A DNA stretch of 64,000 nt from Chitinophagaceae bacterium (GCA_023251255.1 JAHEZD010000004.1:40029-104028); one strand, 5' to 3'. Shown: positions 1 to 8,730, numbered from the stretch's first letter. Notes: generated from the letters alone by a model not told the origin. Numbers and translations are program-made.

Positions 1-2
1 AC

Positions 3-173
3 TTGCCCATTATGGATGTGTTGGGACTAATTATTGGTGGCGTTATTGCAGGCCCCATTGCTGCAAGGCTAGTAGGCAAGTTGCCCATTAAAGCCACTTA
101 CTATGGAGTTGGTATTGTGGTTATTCTCACTAGCGTTTACACTTTGTATAAAGTCATCAGTAAGATGATGTAG
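3..173 (+). CDS. Sulfite exporter TauE/SafE family permease, C-terminal fragment
   Basis: Open reading frame entering from the left edge and ending at the TAG at 171-173, 56 visible codons. It shows two hydrophobic stretches (LGLIIGGVIAGPIAARLVGK and YYGVGIVVILTSVYTLYKVI) joined by LPIKAT. The G-x-I-A-G-P-I-A-A-R followed by a helix is the usual C-terminus of TauE/SafE (former DUF81) membrane transporters, which export sulfur-containing or organic anions. The N-terminal part lies outside the window, so family placement rests on the last two helices only. Confidence 0.6.
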   Translation: MPIMDVLGLIIGGVIAGPIAARLVGKLPIKATYYGVGIVVILTSVYTLYKVISKMM

Positions 174-293
174 CCTTATTTTATTCAAGCTGCACTACTA
201 CTAACAGCAACATTTACAGCACACACTTCTATGGCACAATGCTGGTCAGTATTGTGAAACAGTTCCCTGAATCAATCTGTTCTAGCATATAAA

Positions 294-310
294 AGTAGTA
301 GTAGTAGTAG
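294..310. repeat. AGT trinucleotide run
   Basis: Almost six consecutive AGT units in the intergenic gap before the TonB-dependent receptor. Such a run could vary in length by slippage; no function can be read from it. Confidence 0.6.
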
Positions 311-384
311 CGGTATCAATAAGAGACGAAAAATATTTTTATAATAAAACCCTACTAATTTGGTGGACTAATTGTTTTCTCTTT

Positions 385-392
385 TATATTTG
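385..392 (+). promoter_or_regulatory. Candidate -7 box (TATATTTG)
   Basis: Exact match to the Bacteroidota TAnnTTTG -7 form in the 492-base gap before the TonB-dependent receptor. No TTG is seen at the usual 18-20 nt distance upstream, so it is only a candidate. It would give a leader of about 270 nt. Confidence 0.3.
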
Positions 393-396
393 CATC

Positions 397-498
397 ATGG
401 AACATCAAGTATCTACAATAATGGCCACACAACTTCTTACAAAGCATAAGGGTTCTCCGCTCATGCTTTTACCTTCTTCTTATTTAATGCGATGTTGA
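397..498 (+). CDS. Possible 33-aa leader peptide upstream of the TonB-dependent receptor
   Basis: A short frame opens with ATG five bases after the TATATTTG box and closes with TGA at 496-498. The product begins MEHQVSTIMA and ends SSYLMRC. It has no recognisable domain. Its only support is its place directly behind a promoter-like box; it may be chance. The rest of the gap 174-665 holds an AGT triplet run at 294-310 and a REP-like word at 571-588, and nothing else I can name. Confidence 0.2.
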   Translation: MEHQVSTIMATQLLTKHKGSPLMLLPSSYLMRC

Positions 499-570
499 GT
501 TAAGCATTCCCCTTTCATTTATTGAAAACAAATTTGGATTGCTGAGTGGCGTTATTTGTACAAGCTTAGT

Positions 571-588
571 CCTTCGATTACGCTCAGG
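571..588. repeat. REP-like word (CCTTCGA...CTCAGG)
   Basis: Reads CCTTCGATTACGCTCAGG, the reverse complement of the CCTGAGC-n-TCGAAGG word that also occurs at 26041-26057 in this window and, degenerate, at 13211-13269, 22782-22855 and 26109-26142. All copies are intergenic. Confidence 0.5.
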
Positions 589-665
589 ATAACTTGCCTA
601 TGCAGCTTAATGGAAATCCTACACGCTGTCGCCCAAAAATTAATAACTGTTTAGAATAAAAAATC

Positions 666-3614
666 ATGAATAAGATTACAAAACAATTTTTATCACTTTT
701 ATCATTGTTGCTTTTGGCAACAAGCATTTTTGCACAAGACAATAATACGGTCATTGAGATTTCTGGTAAAGTAACCAATGAAAAAAAGGAAGCCATTCCT
801 GATGTAAGTGTACAAATAAAAGGCACTGTTGCTGGCACCATAACCAATGCCATAGGGGATTTCAAATTGAGAACAAAGCTGAAACTGCCATTTACTTTGG
901 TGTTCACATCTGTTGGCTTTAAACCACAGGAGTTTGAAGTGAAAAGTCTTTCGTCTAAATTGGAAGTTGCGTTGGCGACACAAACTTATCTAGGAACAGA
1001 TGTGGTAGTTACCGCATCCCGTGTAGCAGAAAGTATTTTGAAATCACCGGTTGCTATTGAAAAGTTGGATATCCGCGCCATTAAAGAAACACCTGCACCA
1101 AGTTTCTATGATGCCTTGGAAAGTGTGAAAGGTGTGCAGATGACCACATCCAGTTTGACATTCAAAGTACCTAATACAAGAGGTTTCAACATACCCAACA
1201 ATTTCCGTTTCATGCAATTGGTAGATGGTGTGGACATGCAAGCAGCAACACTTGGTGTGCCCTTGGGCAATGCCATTGGTCCAACGGAACTGGATATTCA
1301 AAGCGTGGAAATAACACCCGGAGCTGCTTCTGCATTGTATGGCATGAATGCCATTAACGGTATGGCCAACTTGATTACCAAAAGCCCGTTCACACATCAG
1401 GGATTGAGCATTTACCAGAAGACTGGGTTGAACCACGTAGGTGGAACTGGCAGGGATTTAAGTAATCTTACGGAAACTGCCTTCCGTTATGCAAAGGCTT
1501 TCAATAACAAATTTGCATTCAAAGTGAACTTTGATTATTTAAGGGGAACTGATTGGTTGAGCGATACAAGAAAGGACCAGAACCCCAACAATCTAAAAAC
1601 AGCCAATCCTGCTTTCCCTGAATTGAATGGCAGCAGCAATGCAGCTTTTGATGGCTGGAACAAATATGGTGATGATGCTTTGGCTGGTAGTAATACGGTT
1701 TCTGTAACTGGCTTGAACATTAATGGCAATGCCAATCAAACATTAACAGTTGCACGTACTGGTTACTGGGAAAAGGATCTGGTTAGTCCAACAGTTGACA
1801 ACCTGAAATTTGATGCAGCATTACATTACAGGCCAAGTGATCATGTGGAAATCGCTTATGGTTACCGTGTCGGTAAAATGGATGGTGTTTTTCAACGTGG
1901 CAACAAAATACAACTGGATAACGTCGTTGTTCAGAACCACAACCTTGAAATCAAGGGGGAGAATTTCCAAATTAAAAGTTATGTGTCCATTGAAAACACA
2001 GGTGATTCTTACAATGTAAAACCATTGGCTGATAATATGGATTTATATAGCGGTGGCAGCAACAGTGCATGGGGCACAAAATATAAAAATGCATTGACTG
2101 CTTATGCTGCTGCCAATGGTGGAGCATTAACATCGGCCAATCTTGCAGCAGCAAATGACTACGCAAGAAAGATAGCTGATGCAGGACGTGCAGAACCCGG
2201 TACCGCAAGGTTTGATTCAATCAAGAATGTTATCCGCCACATCAATAATTGGGACATCAAATCAAGCCTGATCCCTGATGCTCCAGAAACCGGAGGAGCC
2301 GCATTGATACAGAAAAGCAGGTTGTACCATATAGAAGGTCAATGGGATTTAAGTAAGAAAGTAAAACTATTTGACCTGTTGATTGGTGGTGATGCCCGCA
2401 TATATGAAGTAATACCTGATGGAAACAATTTTGTTGATTTCAGTAGGCCCATAGCAGATAGGAACAAGCCCGTGTCAGAAGGCAGTAGCAGTTATGGTAG
2501 CAATGTCTATTACAAAAAATTTGGGGGCTTTGCACAGGTAACCAAAACTTTCTTTGACAATAAACTGAAATTGTGGGGTTCATTGCGTTATGATTACAAC
2601 CCGGAATTTGAAGGTAAGTTCACGCCACGTATTGCTGCTGTTTATACAGTTAATAAAATACACAATTTCCGTGTTACCTATCAGCAAGGATACCGTTTCC
2701 CAGCTCTATTTGAAGCATTGAGCTATGTAAACAATGGCCGCGTTAAGCGTGTAGGTAGTTTGCCTTACATCAATGAAGGGTTGGGTTATTTGGATAACAG
2801 CTACACCCAGGCTTCTGTGGCCACTTTTAATGCAGCAGTAAAAGCAGCAGGTAACACAGATGCAGCAGCATTGGCAAACAGGAACTTATTGGAAGTGGCC
2901 AACTTGCCCAATGCCCGCCCAGAAAAAATCAATTCTTTTGAATTGGGATACAAAAGCGTTTTACTGGATAATAAATTGGTCCTGGATATAGATGCCTATA
3001 CCAACACTTATGATGGGTTCTTGGGCCAAGTGCAGGTATTTGTTCCCAAAGGTGAAACTGTTGGTAGCGATGCTGCAGTTATTGCCATGATTGATAGGAA
3101 CCGTGATGCCACAACTGCAAGCGGCGGCAATGCTGCAAGTAAGGGGCAGGACCGTTACCGAGTTTATACCAATGCAAAAAACAAGTACACCAACTATGGG
3201 TTTGCTTTGGGAACAACGTATAATTTTTATAAAAAGTTCACCATTGGTGGAAACTTGAGCTATAACAAATTGAAAGCACAAACTACAAACGATATTTTTG
3301 TTACAGGTTTCAACACACCAGAATTCACCACCAATATTTCCTTGGGTAATCGTGAAGTGGTAAAGAATGTTGGCTTTGCCATTGCTTATAAATGGCAGCA
3401 ATCTTTTTTATGGGAGAGTCCATTGGTTACTGGCGAAGTAGCTGCCATCAATACGTTTGATGCACAGCTTACTTATAAAGTGCCACAATCAACTGCAACC
3501 ATCAAAATTGGTGGCAGCAATATTTTCAACAGTAACTACATCCAGTATGCAGGTGGCCCAACACTGGGTGGCCTGTATTATGCAGCTATCACTTTTGACG
3601 GATTGCTGAAGTAG
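666..3614 (+). CDS. TonB-dependent receptor with carboxypeptidase-D-like N-terminal domain
   Basis: 982 aa outer-membrane receptor for energised, TonB/ExbBD-driven uptake; the substrate cannot be read from sequence. A signal peptide (about 1-23, ending SIFAQ) is followed by a carboxypeptidase-regulatory-like domain (about 28-105, SGKVTNEKKEAIPDVSV), a plug domain (about 115-235, with LVDGVD and SVEITPGAASALYG), and a long beta-barrel to the C-terminus, which ends in the aromatic/hydrophobic pattern YYAAITFDGLLK. It is not accompanied by a SusD-like gene, so it looks like a lone receptor of the FepA/CirA type rather than a SusC glycan importer. It begins with ATG and stands alone between a 492-base gap and the tRNA. 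Confidence 0.9.
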   Translation: MNKITKQFLSLLSLLLLATSIFAQDNNTVIEISGKVTNEKKEAIPDVSVQIKGTVAGTITNAIGDFKLRTKLKLPFTLVFTSVGFKPQEFEVKSLSSKLEVALATQTYLGTDVVVTASRVAESILKSPVAIEKLDIRAIKETPAPSFYDALESVKGVQMTTSSLTFKVPNTRGFNIPNNFRFMQLVDGVDMQAATLGVPLGNAIGPTELDIQSVEITPGAASALYGMNAINGMANLITKSPFTHQGLSIYQKTGLNHVGGTGRDLSNLTETAFRYAKAFNNKFAFKVNFDYLRGTDWLSDTRKDQNPNNLKTANPAFPELNGSSNAAFDGWNKYGDDALAGSNTVSVTGLNINGNANQTLTVARTGYWEKDLVSPTVDNLKFDAALHYRPSDHVEIAYGYRVGKMDGVFQRGNKIQLDNVVVQNHNLEIKGENFQIKSYVSIENTGDSYNVKPLADNMDLYSGGSNSAWGTKYKNALTAYAAANGGALTSANLAAANDYARKIADAGRAEPGTARFDSIKNVIRHINNWDIKSSLIPDAPETGGAALIQKSRLYHIEGQWDLSKKVKLFDLLIGGDARIYEVIPDGNNFVDFSRPIADRNKPVSEGSSSYGSNVYYKKFGGFAQVTKTFFDNKLKLWGSLRYDYNPEFEGKFTPRIAAVYTVNKIHNFRVTYQQGYRFPALFEALSYVNNGRVKRVGSLPYINEGLGYLDNSYTQASVATFNAAVKAAGNTDAAALANRNLLEVANLPNARPEKINSFELGYKSVLLDNKLVLDIDAYTNTYDGFLGQVQVFVPKGETVGSDAAVIAMIDRNRDATTASGGNAASKGQDRYRVYTNAKNKYTNYGFALGTTYNFYKKFTIGGNLSYNKLKAQTTNDIFVTGFNTPEFTTNISLGNREVVKNVGFAIAYKWQQSFLWESPLVTGEVAAINTFDAQLTYKVPQSTATIKIGGSNIFNSNYIQYAGGPTLGGLYYAAITFDGLLK

Positions 3615-3762
3615 TTGTTGCTGTGTTGGACTTAGCGGAGCATGATTAATGTTTGTTTCAATCTTCGTTTCGTTCTCCACGTCATCTCTCCTTTGGGTGA
3701 ACGACTGAGGGTGTGAGTTAATAAATAGTTTTTGGTTTACTAAGCAATCGTTAGGGTTTCAA

Positions 3763-3792
3763 AAGATCATCCCGACCAGTCGGGATGATCTT
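3763..3792. repeat. Perfect 14-bp inverted repeat (hairpin) before tRNA-Cys
   Basis: AAGATCATCCCGAC and its exact complement flank a CA. It lies downstream of the receptor gene and five bases before the tRNA. It lacks a clear T-run on the plus strand, so it could be a REP-like hairpin rather than a terminator. Confidence 0.6.
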
Positions 3793-3796
3793 ACAA

Positions 3797-3870
3797 AGCC
3801 GTGTGACCGAGTGGCTAGGTACAGGTCTGCAAAACCTTCTACAGCGGTTCGATTCCGCTCACGGCGTCCA
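3797..3870 (+). tRNA. tRNA-Cys (anticodon GCA)
   Basis: Cloverleaf drawn by hand: acceptor 3797-3803 with 3860-3866, D arm with ACC/GGT stem, anticodon loop CTGCAAA giving anticodon GCA, T arm AGCGG-TTCGATT-CCGCT, discriminator T and an encoded CCA at 3868-3870. A U discriminator together with a GCA anticodon is the tRNA-Cys identity set. Odd points are an A-G opposition at the first acceptor pair and a C-T opposition at the first anticodon-stem pair. Confidence 0.9.
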
Positions 3871-3940
3871 ATATTTTCATTGAATATTTATTTGAAAATG
3901 TAAACTGGCAATGTATTTAAGCTACAATCAAATAAAAGAA

Positions 3941-4195
3941 ATGACTCCAAACATCATTCAAGGAAAAATTGTTTCCCAGCAAACCAACGAACCTGTGGAA
4001 AATGTTCATGTGAACATCCTGTACGATGATGGGTCTGCGGTTTCCAATGACAACGGGAATTTTACACTAAGGCTCTGGAACAGCTTTCCCATTACATTGG
4101 TTATTGAGCATAAGCAGTTCCATTCCAAGCTTATCAAAATACAATCGCCACAAAAAGATTGCATCATATCGCTCCAACCAAATGCAGAAGTATGA
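3941..4195 (+). CDS. Small carboxypeptidase-regulatory-like domain protein
   Basis: 84 aa, essentially one carboxypeptidase-D-like beta-sandwich: IIQGKIVSQQTNEPVENVHV opens it and D-N-G-N-F-T-L-R-L marks the usual inner strand. No signal peptide or membrane helix is visible, unusual for a fold normally found at the front of exported receptors. The stop overlaps the next start in an ATGA, so it is translationally coupled to the hydroxylase that follows. An upstream ATG at 3911 would add ten residues; 3941 was preferred because an A-rich tract precedes it and the domain begins at once. Confidence 0.65.
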   Translation: MTPNIIQGKIVSQQTNEPVENVHVNILYDDGSAVSNDNGNFTLRLWNSFPITLVIEHKQFHSKLIKIQSPQKDCIISLQPNAEV

Positions 4196-5427
4196 AGTTG
4201 AATATGCTAGGATTTGCTGTTCCATTGTTTGTTGGCTTTATGTTGCTTGAATATTTGATTGCAAAAAAGAAAAAGCTTCCTTACTTCAATTTGCATAATT
4301 CCATTGCCAATGTGAGCATAGGCGTTGCCGAACGTTTGTGTGATGTGTTTGCGGCTGGTATGTTTTATTATGTATATGATGTCATTCAAAAGCACTATGG
4401 ATTGTTCCATATACAATCATCTGCTGTGTCAATTTGGATAATCCTTTTTTTGTTAACTGATTTTATTTGGTACTGGTACCATAGATGGGGGCATGAAATC
4501 AATTTGTTTTGGATGGCACATATTGTTCACCACCAAAGTGAGGACTACAATTACACCACCTCTGCAAGGATAACCTTGCTACAGGCCGTTATTCGCACAT
4601 CTTTATGGTGCGCATTGCCATTGTTAGGATTCCCCGCTGCCATGGTTACGAGTTTGTTATTGGTTCATGGGCTGTACCCTTTTTTCATCCATACACAATT
4701 GATTGGCAAGTTGGGCGTACTGGAATATTTCTTGGTAACACCTTCCCATCATCGTGTCCATCATGCAAGCAATGAGGAGTACCTTGATAAAAATTATGGG
4801 GATGTGCTCATTATTTGGGATAAGCTATTCGGTACATTTAAAAAAGAAGAGGATACGATTGTAATTCAATACGGATTGACCAAACCATTGAAAACCTACA
4901 GCTTCTTATGGCAGCATTTCCACTTCGCTATAGAGTTATGGTTAGCAATAAAGCAGGAGAGAAATTGGAAGAACAAAGCCAAACTTGTTTTTTCCAAGCC
5001 TGAAACTATTGATGGGACAATGCGCAGCAAAGCAGAATCAATGTGTAAGGTGAAGCAAAACAGTAATGAAATCGATGAACCATTGAACCAGTACGTTATC
5101 TGGCAAATGGCTGTATCATTGATATTGCTTTTTGCGTTTTTACTATTTGAACATTATTTGATCCTTCCCATAAAAATTTCATTTTCCATAGCCTTACTGC
5201 TTACACTGATTAATTGCGGTGCAATCATGGAGCAGAAGCGTTGGATTTTCTTGGTGGAACTTTTGCGGTTCATAGCAGTGGCTTTCTTTTCATTCTATTC
5301 CTTTGCGTTTTGGAAGCTAAAGCTTCTAGCAATATTTTTGTTGCTTGTCTTAATCCTTACGTTCTATAATTCCCTGAAGCAGCTATACTTAAACTATGTG
5401 TATGAATCAAGATTCGGTTTTAATTAA
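4192..5427 (+). CDS. Sterol desaturase / fatty acid hydroxylase family protein
   Basis: 411 aa integral membrane di-iron oxygenase of the fatty-acid hydroxylase superfamily. The histidine clusters are present: HRWGH (97-101), H-I-V-HH (110-114) and HHRVHH (186-191), set between hydrophobic helices, with a further multi-helix C-terminal segment. The two-part layout resembles alkylglycerol monooxygenase-like proteins (ether-lipid cleavage) more than simple sterol desaturases, but substrate is inference. The start is set by the ATGA overlap with the preceding gene; the 3' end overlaps the next gene by about 30 bases, indicating one operon of three genes. Confidence 0.85.
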   Translation: MKLNMLGFAVPLFVGFMLLEYLIAKKKKLPYFNLHNSIANVSIGVAERLCDVFAAGMFYYVYDVIQKHYGLFHIQSSAVSIWIILFLLTDFIWYWYHRWGHEINLFWMAHIVHHQSEDYNYTTSARITLLQAVIRTSLWCALPLLGFPAAMVTSLLLVHGLYPFFIHTQLIGKLGVLEYFLVTPSHHRVHHASNEEYLDKNYGDVLIIWDKLFGTFKKEEDTIVIQYGLTKPLKTYSFLWQHFHFAIELWLAIKQERNWKNKAKLVFSKPETIDGTMRSKAESMCKVKQNSNEIDEPLNQYVIWQMAVSLILLFAFLLFEHYLILPIKISFSIALLLTLINCGAIMEQKRWIFLVELLRFIAVAFFSFYSFAFWKLKLLAIFLLLVLILTFYNSLKQLYLNYVYESRFGFN

Positions 5428-6175
5428 GGCAGCCAGATATATCATTGTTTCCGTGATTGTTTTCTTTGTTGCCCAAGTAAGCGCACAAACAAAACAAATT
5501 ACCAGCTTCAATCAGGTTTGGGCGGGATATTTCAACCAAACAAGGCTCTCCAGTAAATGGGGTTTTTGGGCAGAGGCGCAAGTAAGGACCAATGATAAAT
5601 TTTTTGATAACCTTTTTCAAGGGATTGTAAGGGTTGGCGGCACTTATTATTTGAATGATGATACAAAGCTCACGGCTGGCTATGCCTATGTCAATAATTT
5701 CTCACCAGCCAATGGTGCCAATATTTCCACACCTGAACATAGGCCCTGGCAGCAAATTCAATGGCATACCAAGTATCCAAAACTTAGGTTGATGCAGTGG
5801 TTCCGCCTGGAAGAACGTTACCGTCAACGGTTGTTAAATGTGAATGAGTTGGATAATAGTTTTGCTTTTAACTGGCGGGTCCGGTACAATTTTTTGATGC
5901 AGGTCCCTTTGAGCAGGAAAAGGTTCCAGCCCAATACTTTTTCCTTCATTACCAACAACGAAGTGTTTGTGAATCTTGGTAAGCAGGTGGTATACAATAC
6001 TTTCGACCAGAACCGCTTTTTTGTGGGCCTTGCTTACCAGACCACCAAGACAGACAATCTGCAATTTGGCTACCTGAATGTATTTCAACAATTGACTACC
6101 GGCAATCAATACAAAAGCTCCCATGTAGCAAGAATATTTTATTTCCACAACTTGGACCTAAGGAAAGGCAAGTAA
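5396..6175 (+). CDS. DUF2490 family outer-membrane protein
   Basis: 259 aa. A hydrophobic export signal (ISVIVFF-type stretch ending in QVSAQ, about 13-31) precedes a beta-rich, aromatic-rich protein with the pattern WAGYFNQTRLSSKWGFWAEA and repeated amphipathic strands, as in DUF2490 proteins, thought to form small outer-membrane barrels. The frame opens inside the end of the hydroxylase gene; an alternative ATG lies two codons later. Function unknown; position suggests a shared job with the lipid-modifying enzyme upstream. Confidence 0.75.
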   Translation: MCMNQDSVLIKAARYIIVSVIVFFVAQVSAQTKQITSFNQVWAGYFNQTRLSSKWGFWAEAQVRTNDKFFDNLFQGIVRVGGTYYLNDDTKLTAGYAYVNNFSPANGANISTPEHRPWQQIQWHTKYPKLRLMQWFRLEERYRQRLLNVNELDNSFAFNWRVRYNFLMQVPLSRKRFQPNTFSFITNNEVFVNLGKQVVYNTFDQNRFFVGLAYQTTKTDNLQFGYLNVFQQLTTGNQYKSSHVARIFYFHNLDLRKGK

Positions 6176-6194
6176 TATCTTCCTCTTCTCAACA

Positions 6195-6224
6195 GTTGCT
6201 TTTAACTGCATCCTTTTATCTTCG
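6195..6224 (+). promoter_or_regulatory. Promoter of the osmC-like gene
   Basis: TTG at 6196-6198, an 18-nt spacer, then TATCTTCG at 6217-6224, one base from the Bacteroidota TAnnTTTG box. It lies 20 nt before the ATG at 6244 and supports that start over the longer frame. Confidence 0.5.
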
Positions 6225-6243
6225 CAGGGCAAAATTTCACTTC

Positions 6244-6681
6244 ATGCCCATACTTACAGCAGAAAGAACAAATCCCGACTTCGAAATGACCGTTACTGAT
6301 TCAACTGGTAACAGTATGGTTATTGATATTCCTGTGGACCAGGGTGGCAACGGCAATGGCATGAGGCCCATGCAAACTGTGCTGGCGGCTTTGTGTGGCT
6401 GCAGTGCGGTGGATGTGGTAAGTATCCTCAAAAAGCAGAAGCAGGGGATTACCGGTTTTAAAATTACTGTTGATGGTGAACGTGAGCAAGGCAAGGAACC
6501 TTCTGTTTGGCAAACAGTCGACCTGATTTTTGACTTGACTGGTGATATTGAACCAAGTAAAGGTTTCAGGGCAGTAAAACTATCGGTGGATAAATATTGC
6601 TCTGTAGCAGAAACGGTAAGAAGGGCGGGAGCAACGATTGGTTATAAGGTGCTGGTGAATGGGGAAGAAGTGAGTGGGTAA
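6244..6681 (+). CDS. OsmC family protein
   Basis: 145 aa, full length for the OsmC/Ohr-like fold, a cytoplasmic thiol peroxidase family acting on organic hydroperoxides. Two conserved cysteine sites are seen, AALCGCSAVDV (Cys51/Cys53) and DKYCSVAETV (Cys119), matching the redox pair of the family. Whether this one is a peroxidase or only OsmC-like cannot be decided. The start at 6244 fits the promoter box 20 nt upstream. Confidence 0.88.
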   Translation: MPILTAERTNPDFEMTVTDSTGNSMVIDIPVDQGGNGNGMRPMQTVLAALCGCSAVDVVSILKKQKQGITGFKITVDGEREQGKEPSVWQTVDLIFDLTGDIEPSKGFRAVKLSVDKYCSVAETVRRAGATIGYKVLVNGEEVSG

Positions 6682-6737
6682 ATGGAAGAATTAGGTATTG
6701 GGATGAGGTTAACCGGAAATGAAATTTTATACATAGT

Positions 6738-6754
6738 CTGACCAGTGTGGTCAG
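6738..6754. repeat. Hairpin upstream of metZ
   Basis: CTGACCA-GTG-TGGTCAG, a perfect 7-bp stem in the 145-base gap before metZ. A second GGTCAGG occurs at 6801. No SAM riboswitch core was recognised around it, so any regulatory role is speculative. Confidence 0.35.
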
Positions 6755-6826
6755 GTACAGTGAACTAGCTTAAATTGAATCATCCAAACAAGGCCAGGCC
6801 GGTCAGGTTTTCAATAAAAATAAAAC

Positions 6827-8002
6827 ATGAAAGAGTTGCATCCAATTACAAAAGCCATCCGCTTGCAAACAGAACGCACACTGGAAAAAGAACATAGTAC
6901 ACCATTGTTCTTGACCAGCAGTTTTGTGTACGATAGTGCAGAGGATATGGGCGCTGCATTCAGTGACGATACCTTGGATGTAAATATTTACAGCCGTTTC
7001 AGCAACCCGACCGTTGATGAATTCATTGCCAAGATTGCTGCACTGGAAAATGCAGAAGATGGTGTGGCCACTGGCACCGGCATGGCTGCCATCTTTGGTG
7101 TGTTCATGACTTTCTTGAAACAGGGCGACCATATCATTTCTGCATCGGCAGTATTTGGGTCCACACATACAATCCTGACCAAGTACATGCCCAAGTGGGG
7201 AATTGACTATTCCTACTTTGATATGAACAAGCCAGAAAGCATTGAGGCTTTGATAAAGCCCAGTACGAAAATGCTGTATGTGGAAACGCCTTCCAATCCC
7301 GGGTTGGACATTATTGATATTGATTTTTTGGCCAGCTTATGTAAGCCGAGGAATATTTTGTTGGTGGTAGATAATTGCTTTGCCACACCTGCTGTTCAGC
7401 AACCAATAAACTTTGGTGCCGATCTGGTACTGCATTCTGCCACAAAGTTTATAGATGGCCAGGGACGTGTGCTGGGAGGTGTGATTGTGGGAAAAAAAGA
7501 ACTGGTAAAGGAACTGTACCTGTTCATCAGGAATACGGGACCTTCTTTAAGTCCATTTAATGCTTGGGTGCTTTCTAAGAGTTTGGAGACATTGCATATC
7601 CGTATGGACAAACATGCAAGTAACGCATTGACGTTGGCCAAGAAACTGGAAGGCCACGCAAAGATCAGTGTAGTGAAATATCCCTTTCTGGAAACGCATC
7701 CACAATATGCCATTGCCAAAAAGCAAATGAGCAGCGGCGGCGGCATCCTGACTTTTGAATTGAAAGGGGGATTGGACAGTGGACGGAAATTCTTGAACGC
7801 ACTGGAAATGATTTCCATGACCAATAACTTGGGCGATAGCAGGAGCATCGCATCGCATCCTGCATCTACAACGCATTCCAAACTCACTGAAGAAGAAAGG
7901 CAAGCAGTTGGTATTACGCCGGGCCTCATAAGGATCTCAGTTGGGCTTGAATATGTGGATGATATTGCTGATGATATCTTGCAGGCCTTGGAAAAGAGTT
8001 AA
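6827..8002 (+). CDS. metZ: O-succinylhomoserine sulfhydrylase
   Basis: 391 aa PLP enzyme of the Cys/Met metabolism family, joining O-succinylhomoserine (or the acetyl ester) with sulfide to give homocysteine. Seen: YSRFSNPT (55-62), the ATGTGMAA loop (81-88), VDNCFATP (181-188), and the PLP lysine in SATKFIDG (Lys207). The G-Q-G-R-V-L-G-G after the lysine is typical of MetZ rather than cystathionine synthases. It starts with ATG; no neighbour belongs to the pathway. Confidence 0.88.
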   Translation: MKELHPITKAIRLQTERTLEKEHSTPLFLTSSFVYDSAEDMGAAFSDDTLDVNIYSRFSNPTVDEFIAKIAALENAEDGVATGTGMAAIFGVFMTFLKQGDHIISASAVFGSTHTILTKYMPKWGIDYSYFDMNKPESIEALIKPSTKMLYVETPSNPGLDIIDIDFLASLCKPRNILLVVDNCFATPAVQQPINFGADLVLHSATKFIDGQGRVLGGVIVGKKELVKELYLFIRNTGPSLSPFNAWVLSKSLETLHIRMDKHASNALTLAKKLEGHAKISVVKYPFLETHPQYAIAKKQMSSGGGILTFELKGGLDSGRKFLNALEMISMTNNLGDSRSIASHPASTTHSKLTEEERQAVGITPGLIRISVGLEYVDDIADDILQALEKS

Positions 8003-8123
8003 GTTTAAATTTCAGAATCACGATCTTGACTTGCAATAACTCTTTGATAAGGGAACTCAGCTCTCAGAAGGCAATTCATTGACCTCATGATGTTTGATTT
8101 GCTGAAAAAGCATCGGCGGTAAA

Positions 8124-8657
8124 CTATTTCACATTTTTCTCCATCCATTCACCTTGGCTCCTGGCCGTATTGTCTATTAGCACATGCTTTGCTAATTTTT
8201 CCTGTGCATTGATGATGGAGGCTGTAATCATTTTATGTTCAATCACTTCGTCTTCCTTCATTCCCAGTGTAGAAAGTAACCCTACGATTTTATCGCTGCC
8301 AAAATGTTTGAACAGTGGTTCATCCAGTCCACTTAAAATAATAACATTGGTTAGGTTCAATCTTGCAAATAACTCCTGTTCTTTTATTGCCAATGGGTAA
8401 TGCTCAGCAAAAACATAATCGGCAGCATGGGCTGCATTGGCTTGCCTGTACATCACCACTTTTGCAGGATACTGCCGCTGTTCCAGGAGATGGCCCAGTT
8501 CAGCGTATGTTTCATCAAACCAAACAACAAAAATAACTGAAGGCTTTTCTTTTAATAATTGTAAGCAGGCATTCCATTTCTGTTGCTTGCTGGCCCAAAC
8601 CTTATTGGTAATGGTTGGCCCCGTTTCTTTTTTCTTGAACAACCCAAACATGGACAC
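8124..8657 (-). CDS. Stand-alone SecA-like fragment (NBD2 end plus start of helical scaffold)
   Basis: 177 aa. The segment LFKHFGSDKIVGLLSTLGMK, continuing with EVIEHKM..SIINAQEKL, lines up with SecA at the junction between nucleotide-binding domain 2 and the helical scaffold, where SecA reads like LMRxFGSDRI...LGMxEGExIEH...AQKK. The first 110 residues resemble the NBD2 fold (KQQKWNACLQLL, then SVIFVVWFDETYAELGHLL), but the ATPase-motor motifs are not recognisable. No SecA motor or preprotein-binding domain is encoded nearby. It could be a regulator or decayed paralogue. Divergent from uvrA. Confidence 0.6.
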   Translation of the reverse strand: MSMFGLFKKKETGPTITNKVWASKQQKWNACLQLLKEKPSVIFVVWFDETYAELGHLLEQRQYPAKVVMYRQANAAHAADYVFAEHYPLAIKEQELFARLNLTNVIILSGLDEPLFKHFGSDKIVGLLSTLGMKEDEVIEHKMITASIINAQEKLAKHVLIDNTARSQGEWMEKNVK

Positions 8658-8730
8658 TTTTTTGTAAATGTCTGATTATTATGCTGAATGGGAACCTTCT
8701 GCCTGATTTCGAGAAAGGAATGGGGATTAA

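Noticed and set aside
3797-3870. tRNA-Cys as an integration site
   Set aside because: No integrase, no repeated 3' tRNA end downstream and no shift in composition next to it.
6682-6826. Possible SAM riboswitch before metZ
   Set aside because: The hairpin at 6738-6754 is real, but none of the conserved SAM riboswitch core sequences or junctions is present.
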